Shown one piece after another: positions 1-6,861 of a stretch of DNA of 10,536 nt. Numbering within the stretch: the first letter of the stretch is position 1; each line of letters begins with the position of its first letter. The DNA is from Bacteroidota bacterium (GTDB taxonomy: Bacteria; Bacteroidota; Bacteroidia; Chitinophagales; Chitinophagaceae): the NCBI GenBank assembly GCA_023411775.1, contig JAEYOL010000281.1:1-10536 (forward strand). Reading direction: 5' to 3'. The translations under genes were made by a program, and so were the position numbers. The notes below the pieces were generated by a model. The model saw only the letters and a program-made list of their open reading frames with translations, did not search any database and was not told where the DNA came from.

Positions 1-527
1 GCATTAGGCAGGGCTATGCAATTCTCATTTGGAGTACTAATTTCAAGACCCGCGGTTTCCAGCTTCCTCAACACGATTTGCTTTTTACCCGGCCGGGTTC
101 TTAGAAATAAGTCGGGCTGTATAAAAAATGAGGCATTCAATAGATCAAAGTCGATCCCATTGCTCAACTCTTCTTTCCATGGAAATACAATTGTTGAATC
201 CTGTATTCCGGGCATCGCAAATTTTTCTGCCAGTGTGTGAGTTACCTGCTGATTCCAGTCCGGCTTTAATGCTTCGAGTAATTCATTTGGTGTCGTCGAA
301 CAAAGAAACAGGCCGGCGACAATCTTCTCCTCCATGGTCATGTCAAGTTGTGCTTTTCCCAACCGGAAATAACAATAACAAAGATGACTCACCTGCTTAC
401 GGTCCCTCGATCCAAATTTTTTCTGCTGGCTGAAATATTTCCTTAGGAAGGAAGCAAAAGGTTCCTGTCCGTCATACACCGACAGGATATCTTTCGCAGA
501 ATTAATATATGAGTGAAAACGACTCAC
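1..527 (-). CDS. RsmB/Sun (Fmu)-family RNA methyltransferase, N-terminal part, cut by window edge
   Basis: I translated the minus strand by hand. An open frame of 175 codons runs from a GTG at 525-527 off the left edge. The protein starts MSRFHSYINSAKDIL and continues with YDGQEPFASFLRKYF, KKFGSRDRKQ and LCYCYFRLGKAQ, then FLRTRPGKK near residue 145. This matches, from memory, the N-terminal helical part of Bacteroidota proteins annotated as RsmB/NOP or Fmu (Sun) 16S rRNA cytosine methyltransferases. The SAM-binding and catalytic-cysteine region would lie beyond the edge, so the enzymatic assignment rests on the N-terminus only. No ATG is available: an in-frame TAG lies a short way upstream, followed only by TTG and GTG. 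GTG is preferred because MSRFHSYINSA is a natural family start. A weak -7-like element (AGTGTTTG, 562-569) lies upstream. The gene is co-directional with sucA-sucB, 130 bp downstream of sucB. Confidence 0.8.
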   Translation of the reverse strand, partial: MSRFHSYINSAKDILSVYDGQEPFASFLRKYFSQQKKFGSRDRKQVSHLCYCYFRLGKAQLDMTMEEKIVAGLFLCSTTPNELLEALKPDWNQQVTHTLAEKFAMPGIQDSTIVFPWKEELSNGIDFDLLNASFFIQPDLFLRTRPGKKQIVLRKLETAGLEISTPNENCIALPN

Positions 528-617
528 GCTATTGGAATGCCCCAAGTCCGTCTAAACAGATCAAACACTAATTATATAAGTAAAGAATTCAGCACCCTGG
601 ACACTCCCTAATTCCTA

Positions 618-635
618 ACCCGATAGCTATCGGGT
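618..635. repeat. perfect 18-bp palindrome downstream of sucB
   Basis: ACCCGATAGCTATCGGGT is identical to its own reverse complement. In RNA it could form a 7-bp stem with an AGCT loop. It lies 22 bp past the sucB stop and 90 bp before the next minus-strand start. Neither side carries a T-run, so it is not a standard intrinsic terminator. It may be a transcript 3'-end stabiliser or a dispersed intergenic palindrome. This is the only copy I found in the window. Confidence 0.6.
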
Positions 636-657
636 ACAAATTACAAACTCCTACAGG

Positions 658-1908
658 CTAAAGCTCCAACAACGTCTTCACCGGATCCTTCCCGATCAGC
701 AATTGTTCAGGATTCTCCAGCAATTCTTTTACTCTTACCAGGAAACTCACTGATTCGCGGCCGTCGATGATACGGTGGTCATAGCTAAGCGCGACATACA
801 TCATGGGTTTGATCACCACCTGGCCATTCACTGCCATGGGGCGTTCTTCAATTTTATGCATACCCAGGATAGCGCTCTGGGGCAGGTTGATGATCGGCGT
901 GCTCATTAGTGAGCCAAATACACCACCGTTGGTGATGGTGAATGTGCCGCCTGTTAATTCATCGGCAGTGAGTTTGCTGTCACGTGCTTTGGTAGCCAGT
1001 TCCACAACTTTTCTTTCTACATCAGCCATGCTCATACTTTCCACGTTGCGCATCACGGGCACGGTTAATCCGCGCGGTGTGCTAACGGCTATACTGATAT
1101 CCGCATAATCATGAAATATCAGCTGGTCACCATCGATATAGGCGTTTACAGATGGCCATTCTGCCAGTGCAACCGCGCAGGCCTTGGCAAAAAAGCTCAT
1201 AAAACCCAGCCCTACACCATGCACTTCCTTAAACTTGTCCTTGTATTTGCTCCTGATCGCCATGATGGGACCCATGTCCACCTCATTGAAAGTGGTGAGC
1301 ATGGCGGTGGTGTTCTTCGACTCTACCAGTCTCCGCGAAATAGTTTTCCGCAGGTTACTCATTTTTTCTGTGCGGGTATTGCGGCTGTTCAACGCTGCGC
1401 CTTCAAATGCTTTTTTACCAGGCGTGCTTAGGGCGGCCAGTACATCATCTTTGAGGATCTTGCCCTGGAACCCGGACGGGGTTACTGATTTGGGATCTAC
1501 TTTTTTATCAGCAATGATCGCGGAAGCCACGGGTGTGGCTTTTATATCATTAGGTACCGAGGCAACAGGAGCCGTCGTGGCGGGCTTTGCCGCAGGTTCT
1601 TTCGCAGGAGCAGGTTCAGATTTCGCTTCTTTCTTCTCATTTGCAGCGGGTGCTCCATTTGAAGCAGGTTTTGCAGCAGTTTCGTCGATGCTGGCGAGCA
1701 GGTCACCAATTTTCAACGTATCACCTTCACGGGCTGCGGTTTTGAGGACGCCTGCTTTTTCCGCGTTCACTTCAAAAGTTGCTTTTTCACTTTCGAGTTC
1801 GGCAATCACTTCGTCACGGTCAACGTAATCACCATCTTTCTTGTTCCATTTCAACAGTGTTACTTCACTGATGGATTCACCTACGGTAGGTACTTTTATA
1901 TCGGTCAT
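658..1908 (-). CDS. sucB: dihydrolipoyllysine succinyltransferase, E2 of 2-oxoglutarate dehydrogenase
   Basis: E2 core subunit of the 2-oxoglutarate dehydrogenase complex (TCA cycle, cytoplasm). It carries succinyl groups on a lipoyl arm from E1 (SucA) to CoA. Domains in the 416-residue protein: lipoyl domain at about 1-75 with lipoylated lysine K42 in ESEKATFEV; Ala/Pro/Lys-rich flexible linker at about 76-120; peripheral-subunit-binding domain at about 123-160 (KATPVAS to ILKDDVLAAL); catalytic acyltransferase domain at about 185-416, ending in the active-site motif DHRIIDG (377-383, His378 and Asp382). Length is normal for SucB with a single lipoyl domain. The position directly downstream of sucA identifies it as the succinyl rather than the acetyl enzyme. 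The ATG is preceded by an A/T-rich stretch without a Shine-Dalgarno site. It is presumably co-transcribed with sucA. The E3 gene (lpd) is not in the window. Confidence 0.97.
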   Translation of the reverse strand: MTDIKVPTVGESISEVTLLKWNKKDGDYVDRDEVIAELESEKATFEVNAEKAGVLKTAAREGDTLKIGDLLASIDETAAKPASNGAPAANEKKEAKSEPAPAKEPAAKPATTAPVASVPNDIKATPVASAIIADKKVDPKSVTPSGFQGKILKDDVLAALSTPGKKAFEGAALNSRNTRTEKMSNLRKTISRRLVESKNTTAMLTTFNEVDMGPIMAIRSKYKDKFKEVHGVGLGFMSFFAKACAVALAEWPSVNAYIDGDQLIFHDYADISIAVSTPRGLTVPVMRNVESMSMADVERKVVELATKARDSKLTADELTGGTFTITNGGVFGSLMSTPIINLPQSAILGMHKIEERPMAVNGQVVIKPMMYVALSYDHRIIDGRESVSFLVRVKELLENPEQLLIGKDPVKTLLEL

Positions 1909-1920
1909 ATATATTATTTC

Positions 1921-1967
1921 AAATGTTGCCTATAGCAATTCTGACATTTTGCCACAGGGTCCTGCGG
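1921..1967 (-). other. two potential RNA hairpins in the sucA-sucB spacer
   Basis: In the transcript sense (minus strand) the spacer can fold twice in a row. The first hairpin is CCGCAG / GACC loop / CTGTGG (1952-1967, 6 bp including one G-U). The second is AAATG + TTGC / TATAG loop / GCAA + CATTT (1921-1949, 9 bp with a 6-nt bulge). Neither is followed by a U-run, so termination is not implied. They could influence mRNA processing or the sucA:sucB expression ratio. Folding was judged by eye only. Confidence 0.4.
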
Positions 1968-1968
1968 A

Positions 1969-2000
1969 CAAATTTTCAAATCTTCAAATTATCAAATTCC
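1969..2000. repeat. four tandem 8-bp CAAATNNN units across the sucA stop codon
   Basis: The units are caaatttt, caaatctt, caaattat and caaattcc, back to back (TTTGAA-type on the sucA coding strand). The first CAAAT letters are identical in all four and the last three vary. The array covers the last two residues of SucA, its TGA stop (1992-1994) and 23 bp of spacer. The A/T-rich composition makes a chance origin possible. Confidence 0.5.
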
Positions 2001-4757
2001 AAATGCTGTTTCAATAATCTCCTCCTGTTCTTGCTTATGGATCTTCGTATACCCGGTAGCCGGGGAAGCACTTGGCTGGCGGCTGATGACACCATAGTTC
2101 ATATTCTTCAGGTTCATCTGCAGGAATGATGCCGCACCCATGTTGAGCGGCTCCTCCTGCACCCAGAACCAGGTAGCACGACTGTATTTTTTATACAACT
2201 CGTCGAGTTGGTTCACAGGAAGCGGGTATAATTGTTCCACCCTGATGATCGCCACGTCTTTCTTATTTTCCTTCTGCTGGCGTTCGGCAAGGTCAAAATA
2301 GATCTTACCCGAACAGAACAGCACTTTCTTTACTGATTTCGCATCGGCGTAGCTATCGTCGATAACTTCTTTAAATCCACCTGTCAAGAATTCATCCATG
2401 GCGGAATAACTTCCCGGGTGGCGAAGGTTGGCCTTGGGTGAAAAATTAACCAGTGGCTTGCGGAATGGCCATGCCTGTTGTCTTCTCAGAGCATGGAAAA
2501 AGTTGGACGCCGTGGTAATATTTGTGATCACCATATTGAGCTCGGCGCAGGATTGAAGGAATCTCTCCAGCCTTGCACTACTATGCTCGGGACCCTGCCC
2601 TTCATAGCCATGTGGCAGCAGCAGGGTGACGCCATTCATGCGGTTCCATTTCTGTTCGCCGGCGGAAATAAACTGGTCGATCATGGTTTGAGCGCCGTTG
2701 ACAAAATCCCCAAACTGCGCTTCCCAAACAACCAGGGCATTGGGATTGGCCAGGCTGTAACCATATTCAAATCCCAGCACACCATATTCGCTGAGCAGCG
2801 AGTTGAAGATCCGGTATTTCCCCGTTGCGCCTTCGATCCTGTCTAAACGGTTGTATGGTTCGTCGGTGTTTTCATCTCTCAACACTGCATGGCGATGTGA
2901 AAAGGTACCGCGGCGGATATCCTGGCCGCTCATTCTTACATCGCGGCCCTCGAGCAGTAGACTGCCATACGCCATCAATTCAGCGGTGGCCCAGTCAACC
3001 TTGCCTTCCGATTCAAACAACTTGATCTTATCCTGTAATATCTTTTCGATCTTACGAAGTGGTTTGAAATCATCCGGCCATTGCATGATCGCCTTGAATA
3101 TCTTGTCGAAATCTTCTTTATTGATCGCGGTCACCGGAGATTTTTCAAAATCTTCTTCAGTTGCCCTGCGCAGGTTGCGCCACCAGATCTCGGGCTGCTG
3201 GTAATGATAGGGAAGTGGTTTCTGCTTAACCTCATCCAGGCGTTCCTGCAGATCACCCCAGAATTTCTTCTCAGCTTCCTTGGCCAGTTCCTGCGCATCG
3301 GCTTCCCCGTTTTCCAGCAGGTACTTTACATATACCTCCCTGGGATTGGGATGCTTATCGATGAGGGCATATAGATGCGGCTGGGTAAACTTGGGATCGT
3401 CGCCTTCGTTGTGTCCATGACGGCGATAACAAACCATATCAATAAATACATCACTGTTGAACTCCTGGCGGTACCGGGTAGCGATCTCAGCACATTTTAA
3501 AACGGCTTCGGGGTCATCGCCATTCACATGGAAAACCGGGGCCTGTATAGCCGCCGCCAGTGAGGTGCAATAGTCGGAGCTTCTTGCTTCATCAAAATCG
3601 GTTGTAAAACCGATCTGGTTATTGATCACAAAATGGATGGTACCGCCTACATAATATCCACCGAGATTGGCCATCTGCAAAACTTCATAAACAATTCCCT
3701 GTCCGGCTACCGAGGCGTCGCCATGGATCAGGATAGGAAGGATCTTATCGTATTCGCTTTCATAAAGCACATCCGCTTTTGCCCTTGCAAAACCCACCAC
3801 CACCGGGTTTACGGCTTCCAGGTGCGAGGGATTGGGCATCAGTTTGAGATGGACTGTCTTATCATTAACTGTTTTTATTTCACTTCCAAAACCCATGTGG
3901 TATTTCACGTCGCCGCTTCCCATGGTCTGGTCAACTTTGCCGGTGCCTTCAAATTCACTGAAGATCTGTTCATAGGTTTTGCCCATGATATTGGCCAGCA
4001 CATTGAGGCGCCCGCGGTGAGCCATGCCGATGACCACTTCCTGCACATCATGATCCGCAGCGGTATTGATGATGGCATCCAGGGCCGCGATGGTAGTTTC
4101 GCCGCCTTCCAGGGAAAATCGTTTCTGACCTACATATTTAGTGTGCAGGAATTTTTCAAACATCACACCCTGGTTCAGCTTTTCGAGGATGCGTTTCTTT
4201 TTTTCAAGCGGGACCGGGTTGGAAAAGTTTCGCTCCATTTCCACCGCCAGCCAGTTTACTTTTTTCTGGTTGCTGATGTATTTGAATTCAAGGCCTACAT
4301 GTCCCGCGTATACTTTCTCAAGATGTGCCCAGATATTCCGGAGGGTGGTTGCACCCAGCCCTATTCTTTCCCCTACCTGGAATGTTTTATCAAGATCAGA
4401 TTCCTCCAGGCCAAAAAATTCAAGGTTCAGGTTGGCATCGCGGTCTTTGCGGGGTCGGATGGGGTTAGTTTTCGCAATCAGGTGACCTTTGTTGCGATAT
4501 CCCAGGATCATGCGGTAAGCGCCAAGCTCCTTTCTCCAGCCCAGGTTGCTGATCAGTTCTTCAGCAGCCTCCGTACCTGTAGCTGTTTTGGCAGCACCGC
4601 CGTTCACAGCGGCGGCACCGCTTCCCACGGCAAAGTCAAAGCCCTCGAAGAATTTTTTCATTTCGGGATCAACACTACCCGGGTCTTTTACAAACTCCAG
4701 GTACATATTTTCAATAAAAGCCGGGGAGGAACTGGTTATATACGAAAAATCTTTCAT
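1992..4757 (-). CDS. sucA: 2-oxoglutarate dehydrogenase E1 component
   Basis: Thiamine-diphosphate enzyme that decarboxylates 2-oxoglutarate and succinylates the lipoyl arm of SucB; cytoplasmic TCA-cycle step. The 921-residue length is close to the usual 930 or so. The N-terminus (YITSSSPAFIENMYLEF to FFEGFDF, about 6-42) resembles the E2-binding segment of E1o proteins. An Ala/Gly-rich linker follows at about 43-65. The ThDP-binding dehydrogenase domain spans about 190-530. It contains MAHRGRLNVLAN (near 243), HGDASVAGQG (near 343), INNQIGFTT, GDDPEAV (near 410) and RRHGHNEGDDP (near 447). A transketolase-like pyrimidine domain follows, with RGTFSHRHAVLRDE (near 613) and HGYEGQGPEHSSARLERF (near 714). 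The C-terminal E1o domain contains EEPLNMGAA (near 866) and PSASPATG near the end. It is first gene of the operon with sucB, 83 bp upstream of it, and divergent from rpsT. The start at MKDFSYITSSS gives a normal N-terminus. A 379-codon open frame lies antisense to the 5' half and is treated as spurious. Confidence 0.98.
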   Translation of the reverse strand: MKDFSYITSSSPAFIENMYLEFVKDPGSVDPEMKKFFEGFDFAVGSGAAAVNGGAAKTATGTEAAEELISNLGWRKELGAYRMILGYRNKGHLIAKTNPIRPRKDRDANLNLEFFGLEESDLDKTFQVGERIGLGATTLRNIWAHLEKVYAGHVGLEFKYISNQKKVNWLAVEMERNFSNPVPLEKKKRILEKLNQGVMFEKFLHTKYVGQKRFSLEGGETTIAALDAIINTAADHDVQEVVIGMAHRGRLNVLANIMGKTYEQIFSEFEGTGKVDQTMGSGDVKYHMGFGSEIKTVNDKTVHLKLMPNPSHLEAVNPVVVGFARAKADVLYESEYDKILPILIHGDASVAGQGIVYEVLQMANLGGYYVGGTIHFVINNQIGFTTDFDEARSSDYCTSLAAAIQAPVFHVNGDDPEAVLKCAEIATRYRQEFNSDVFIDMVCYRRHGHNEGDDPKFTQPHLYALIDKHPNPREVYVKYLLENGEADAQELAKEAEKKFWGDLQERLDEVKQKPLPYHYQQPEIWWRNLRRATEEDFEKSPVTAINKEDFDKIFKAIMQWPDDFKPLRKIEKILQDKIKLFESEGKVDWATAELMAYGSLLLEGRDVRMSGQDIRRGTFSHRHAVLRDENTDEPYNRLDRIEGATGKYRIFNSLLSEYGVLGFEYGYSLANPNALVVWEAQFGDFVNGAQTMIDQFISAGEQKWNRMNGVTLLLPHGYEGQGPEHSSARLERFLQSCAELNMVITNITTASNFFHALRRQQAWPFRKPLVNFSPKANLRHPGSYSAMDEFLTGGFKEVIDDSYADAKSVKKVLFCSGKIYFDLAERQQKENKKDVAIIRVEQLYPLPVNQLDELYKKYSRATWFWVQEEPLNMGAASFLQMNLKNMNYGVISRQPSASPATGYTKIHKQEQEEIIETAFGI

Positions 4758-4791
4758 CTGAAGGCACTTTGATAATGAATTCTAAGGGTGA

Positions 4792-4799
4792 CAAATATC
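4792..4799 (-). promoter_or_regulatory. weak -7-like element upstream of sucA
   Basis: On the minus strand GATATTTG matches TAnnTTTG at all fixed positions but the first, 34 bp before the sucA ATG. I see no TTG at the expected 19-20 bp upstream, so this is only a candidate. Confidence 0.25.
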
Positions 4800-4877
4800 G
4801 CTTAAAAAACTGAGAATCCGCCTGTCCGGCAAACAGTAGACAATAATTTTGTAATTTGTTCAGGATCACCTGATACC

Positions 4878-4902
4878 AGCCAGGTCAGTTGCGTACCTGG
4901 CT
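4878..4902. promoter_or_regulatory. 8-bp inverted repeat in the sucA/rpsT divergent region
   Basis: AGCCAGGT (4878-4885) and ACCTGGCT (4895-4902) are exact reverse complements separated by 9 nt (centre to centre 17 bp). They lie upstream of both divergent genes, 15 bp before the proposed rpsT -33 position. A second small palindrome, CCCGCGGG, follows at 4906-4913. The arrangement would suit a dimeric regulator or a hairpin; there is no T-run for termination. Confidence 0.4.
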
Positions 4903-4917
4903 AACCCCGCGGGATCA

Positions 4918-4947
4918 TTTTTACTTTCGAAACCGGGCTTAATTTTG
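4918..4947 (+). promoter_or_regulatory. candidate rpsT promoter
   Basis: TAATTTTG at 4940-4947 fits the Bacteroidota -7 consensus TAnnTTTG exactly and is followed by CAG. With a 19-bp spacer the -33 position is TTT (4918-4920), two of three bases of TTG. Initiation near 4954 would give a leader of roughly 65 nt. A weaker -7-like TAATATTTG lies at 4972-4980. Confidence 0.5.
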
Positions 4948-5020
4948 CAGAATATATCTGATAATATTTGGCAGGTATGGCTGTCCGCCTTACCTTTGCC
5001 ATCCTTAAAAAAGAACAGGA

Positions 5021-5272
5021 ATGGCTAATCACAAAGCAACAAAGAAAGATGTACGTCAGGCTGCAAAGCGCCGTGAGAGGAACAGATATTACGGAAAAAC
5101 AACCCGTAACGCGATCCGCGACCTGAGGGCAGCTACCGGAAAGGATGCAGCAGATCAGTTTCCTACTGTTGCAAGTATGATCGATAAGCTGGCAAAGCGT
5201 AATATCATTCATAAGAATAAAGCTGCCAACCTGAAAAGCAAACTGGCTAAAAAGCTGACCACTGCTAAGTAA
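5021..5272 (+). CDS. rpsT: 30S ribosomal protein S20
   Basis: Small, very basic helical protein that binds 16S rRNA in the 30S subunit. The 83-residue sequence has the S20 signature: MANHKATKKDVRQAAKRR at the start, then NRYYGKTTRNAIRDLR, and ends in a Lys/Ala-rich helix (HKNKAANLKSKLAKKL). It is typical in length (about 80-90). The ATG follows a weak AGGA-like stretch (aacagga). It forms a single-gene unit, with its own promoter candidate upstream and an intrinsic terminator 20 bp downstream. In some bacteria S20 represses its own translation; nothing here tests that. A 103-codon open frame on the opposite strand is a shadow. Confidence 0.98.
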   Translation: MANHKATKKDVRQAAKRRERNRYYGKTTRNAIRDLRAATGKDAADQFPTVASMIDKLAKRNIIHKNKAANLKSKLAKKLTTAK

Positions 5273-5292
5273 TATCTTTCAAATCTTATTAT

Positions 5293-5323
5293 AAAAAGAG
5301 ACTGCCCCGGTGGTCTCTTTTTT
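5293..5323 (+). terminator. intrinsic terminator of rpsT
   Basis: AAAAAGAGAC (5293-5302) pairs perfectly with GTCTCTTTTT (5313-5322) around a 10-nt loop. The descending arm is T-rich and runs into a further T. It starts 20 bp after the rpsT stop. Because the upper arm begins with an A-run it could also work on the other strand. Confidence 0.85.
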
Positions 5324-5350
5324 ATTGCCGGTAACCGCCATTCAAAGCAT

Positions 5351-5586
5351 ATGTCAACTGACAAATTTTTTAAGAACCTCCTCTACTTCCTTTCGCCAGC
5401 TCAAAAAACCTGGCGAAACCTCGCATTGGACCCATATAGCTAGCGGCAAGCATGCTCGTACCTGCGTTCTTTATACTTGGAGGTTTGTATGCCATCATTC
5501 GACTTGTTTTAAAAGACCGTGTGCTATGGATGTGGATCATTGAAGCTGTCATACTGCTTCTCGTGGAGTATTTTGTATTCAATTAG
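5351..5586 (+). pseudogene. small two-helix membrane protein gene with one frameshift
   Basis: Two protein-like frames abut. Frame one starts at ATG 5351 (MSTDKFFKNLLYFLSPAQ, then KTWRNLALDPYS) and stops at TAG 5441-5443 after 30 codons. Frame two, entered just there, continues LAASMLVPAFFILGGLYAII, then a basic turn (LKDR) and a second hydrophobic helix (VLWMWIIEAVILLLVEYFVF), ending at TAG 5584-5586. One extra base near 5440, for example a T after AGC, would join them into one protein of about 78 residues: an amphipathic N-terminus plus two transmembrane helices. The smooth join and clear helix pattern argue for a once-intact gene or a sequencing error. Alternatively the second half is a stand-alone 44-residue protein from ATG 5452. 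I do not recognise the family. It directly follows the rpsT terminator and I see no promoter of its own. The remaining sequence to 5764 holds only a possible promoter. Confidence 0.5.
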
Positions 5587-5639
5587 ATCAGAATTTTCAT
5601 CTAACAGCCTTCGTTGCATGATATGTATCCCCAACTTCA

Positions 5640-5669
5640 TTGAAATGTTACAGTGGTGGCTAACATTTG
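5640..5669 (+). promoter_or_regulatory. possible promoter for the SRPBCC membrane gene
   Basis: TTG (5640-5642), a 19-bp spacer, then AACATTTG (5662-5669), which misses the -7 consensus only at its first base. Initiation near 5676 would give a leader of about 90 nt to the ATG at 5765. Another partial match, TAACTTTA, lies closer to the gene near 5696. Confidence 0.35.
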
Positions 5670-5764
5670 AACTTTTCTGTATCAATTCATCACTATAACT
5701 TTAACGTCAGTGTTTTTCGAACTTTCAAATCCGCGCTGCCTCCATATTGAAGAAGTAAATAACA

Positions 5765-6757
5765 ATGAAAGATATAATCAATAAAATATTGCCTGATAAC
5801 GATATGAAGCGCAAATGGGTTTCGGTTGGAATAACAATTGCGATTTCAGGACTCCTTACACTTTGGGGTATTTATGGAATTGGTCAATATGGACTTGCCT
5901 TATTTATTTTCACACCCCTTTTTATTGGTGCGGGTTCATCGATTTTATTTGGCCTGAAAAAACAAATATCGAAACAGGATGCCTTTCAGATCAGCCTTTT
6001 GACGCTTGGTGTATTTACGGCAAGTCTTATCATCTTTGCCATGGAAGGTTTGATTTGCATTGCAATGGCGGCACCTATTGCCCTCCTACTTACCTGGGTA
6101 GGAAGCAGGATTGGTTATATGATCATAAACAAATCACCCGATAAAGGCCCACCGACTATTTTAATTCTAATTTGTCTAATTCCCATAACGGCGTTTTTTG
6201 ATCGGGAAGAGCAACCAACCCTATCTTCAGTCGTCACTTCCATTGAAATTGACGCAGATCCTGCCACCGTCTGGAAAAACGTTGTTGAATTTCCTCAACT
6301 GGCTGAGCCTACCGAATTTATTTTTAAGGCCGGAATTGCATACCCGACCGATGCAAAAATTGAAGGAACAGGCGTCGGCTCGATCAGGTACTGTAATTTC
6401 ACGACCGGTACTTTTGTTGAGCCGGTAACGATTTGGGACGAACCGCGACTTTTAAAATTTGATGTTGCCGAGCAGCCTGAACCGATGAAAGAAATCGGGC
6501 TTTGGGATATTAAAGCACCTCACCTCCAGGATTATTTTGTTTCCAAAGAAGGGCAGTTTAAACTTATACCTCTTCCTAACGGAAAGACAATCTTAGAGGG
6601 GACCACCTGGTATTATCATAAGATCAGACCTGAATTTTATTGGAGAATCTGGAGTAATCATATCATCCATAAAATCCACCAACGAGTGTTGAAACATATT
6701 AAGTACAACGCTGAAGCAAGTTTCCAAAAGAACACTTATCAGGAAAATTCGAATTAA
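5765..6757 (+). CDS. membrane protein with C-terminal SRPBCC (START-like) domain
   Basis: The 330-residue protein has a hydrophobic N-terminal half with about five transmembrane segments: roughly 18-38, 42-64, 74-92, 96-121 and 130-145. An acidic/Pro linker (DREEQP, 146-151) leads to an SRPBCC/polyketide-cyclase-like domain at about 155-315. The domain opens with SSVVTSIEIDADPATVWKNV, the usual first strand and helix, and later has GTGVGSIRYCNF, a VTIWDEP segment and a closing amphipathic helix (WRIWSNHIIHKIHQRVLKHI). SRPBCC domains bind hydrophobic ligands in a deep cavity; the ligand here is unknown. Positive residues after helices 2 and 4, and before helix 1, suggest the N-terminus is inside and the SRPBCC domain periplasmic; this is inference. 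M14 is an alternative start. The codon use looks more A/T-rich than in neighbouring sucA. No neighbour suggests a pathway. Confidence 0.8.
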   Translation: MKDIINKILPDNDMKRKWVSVGITIAISGLLTLWGIYGIGQYGLALFIFTPLFIGAGSSILFGLKKQISKQDAFQISLLTLGVFTASLIIFAMEGLICIAMAAPIALLLTWVGSRIGYMIINKSPDKGPPTILILICLIPITAFFDREEQPTLSSVVTSIEIDADPATVWKNVVEFPQLAEPTEFIFKAGIAYPTDAKIEGTGVGSIRYCNFTTGTFVEPVTIWDEPRLLKFDVAEQPEPMKEIGLWDIKAPHLQDYFVSKEGQFKLIPLPNGKTILEGTTWYYHKIRPEFYWRIWSNHIIHKIHQRVLKHIKYNAEASFQKNTYQENSN

Positions 6758-6809
6758 AGATCTACCGCCCTTTCCTTTGCTTTCAGCAATCTCGATTGGA
6801 ATAGAACCA

Positions 6810-6839
6810 TTGCTCTAAACCCACCATTCCGTAATTTAC
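6810..6839 (+). promoter_or_regulatory. candidate promoter of the M14 peptidase gene
   Basis: TTG (6810-6812), 19-bp spacer, TAATTTAC (6832-6839, six of eight consensus positions including the TA and TT core). It lies 22 bp before the ATG at 6862, giving a short leader as is common in this phylum. Confidence 0.45.
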
Positions 6840-6861
6840 ACGCTTTAAATAATCAGCCCGC

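Noticed and set aside
1184..1828. 214-codon open frame on the plus strand
   Set aside because: Antisense to sucB. The Ala/Ser-rich translation mirrors the Ala/Pro/Lys-rich linker of SucB.
3633..4772. 379-codon open frame on the plus strand
   Set aside because: It is antisense to the 5' half of sucA, whose protein is unmistakable. The translation is low in recognisable motifs and is a by-product of sucA codon bias.
4978..5020. ATG at 4978 with plausible first residues (MAVRLTFAILKKEQEW), a possible upstream frame before rpsT
   Set aside because: It runs out of frame into rpsT and the downstream residues show no protein character; a leader-peptide role cannot be supported.
4901..5212. 103-codon open frame on the minus strand
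   Set aside because: Covers rpsT in antisense and its promoter; S20 is certain here.
5370..5582. 70-codon open frame on the minus strand
   Set aside because: Ser/Met/Arg-rich translation without helices; the plus-strand membrane protein reading is far more protein-like.
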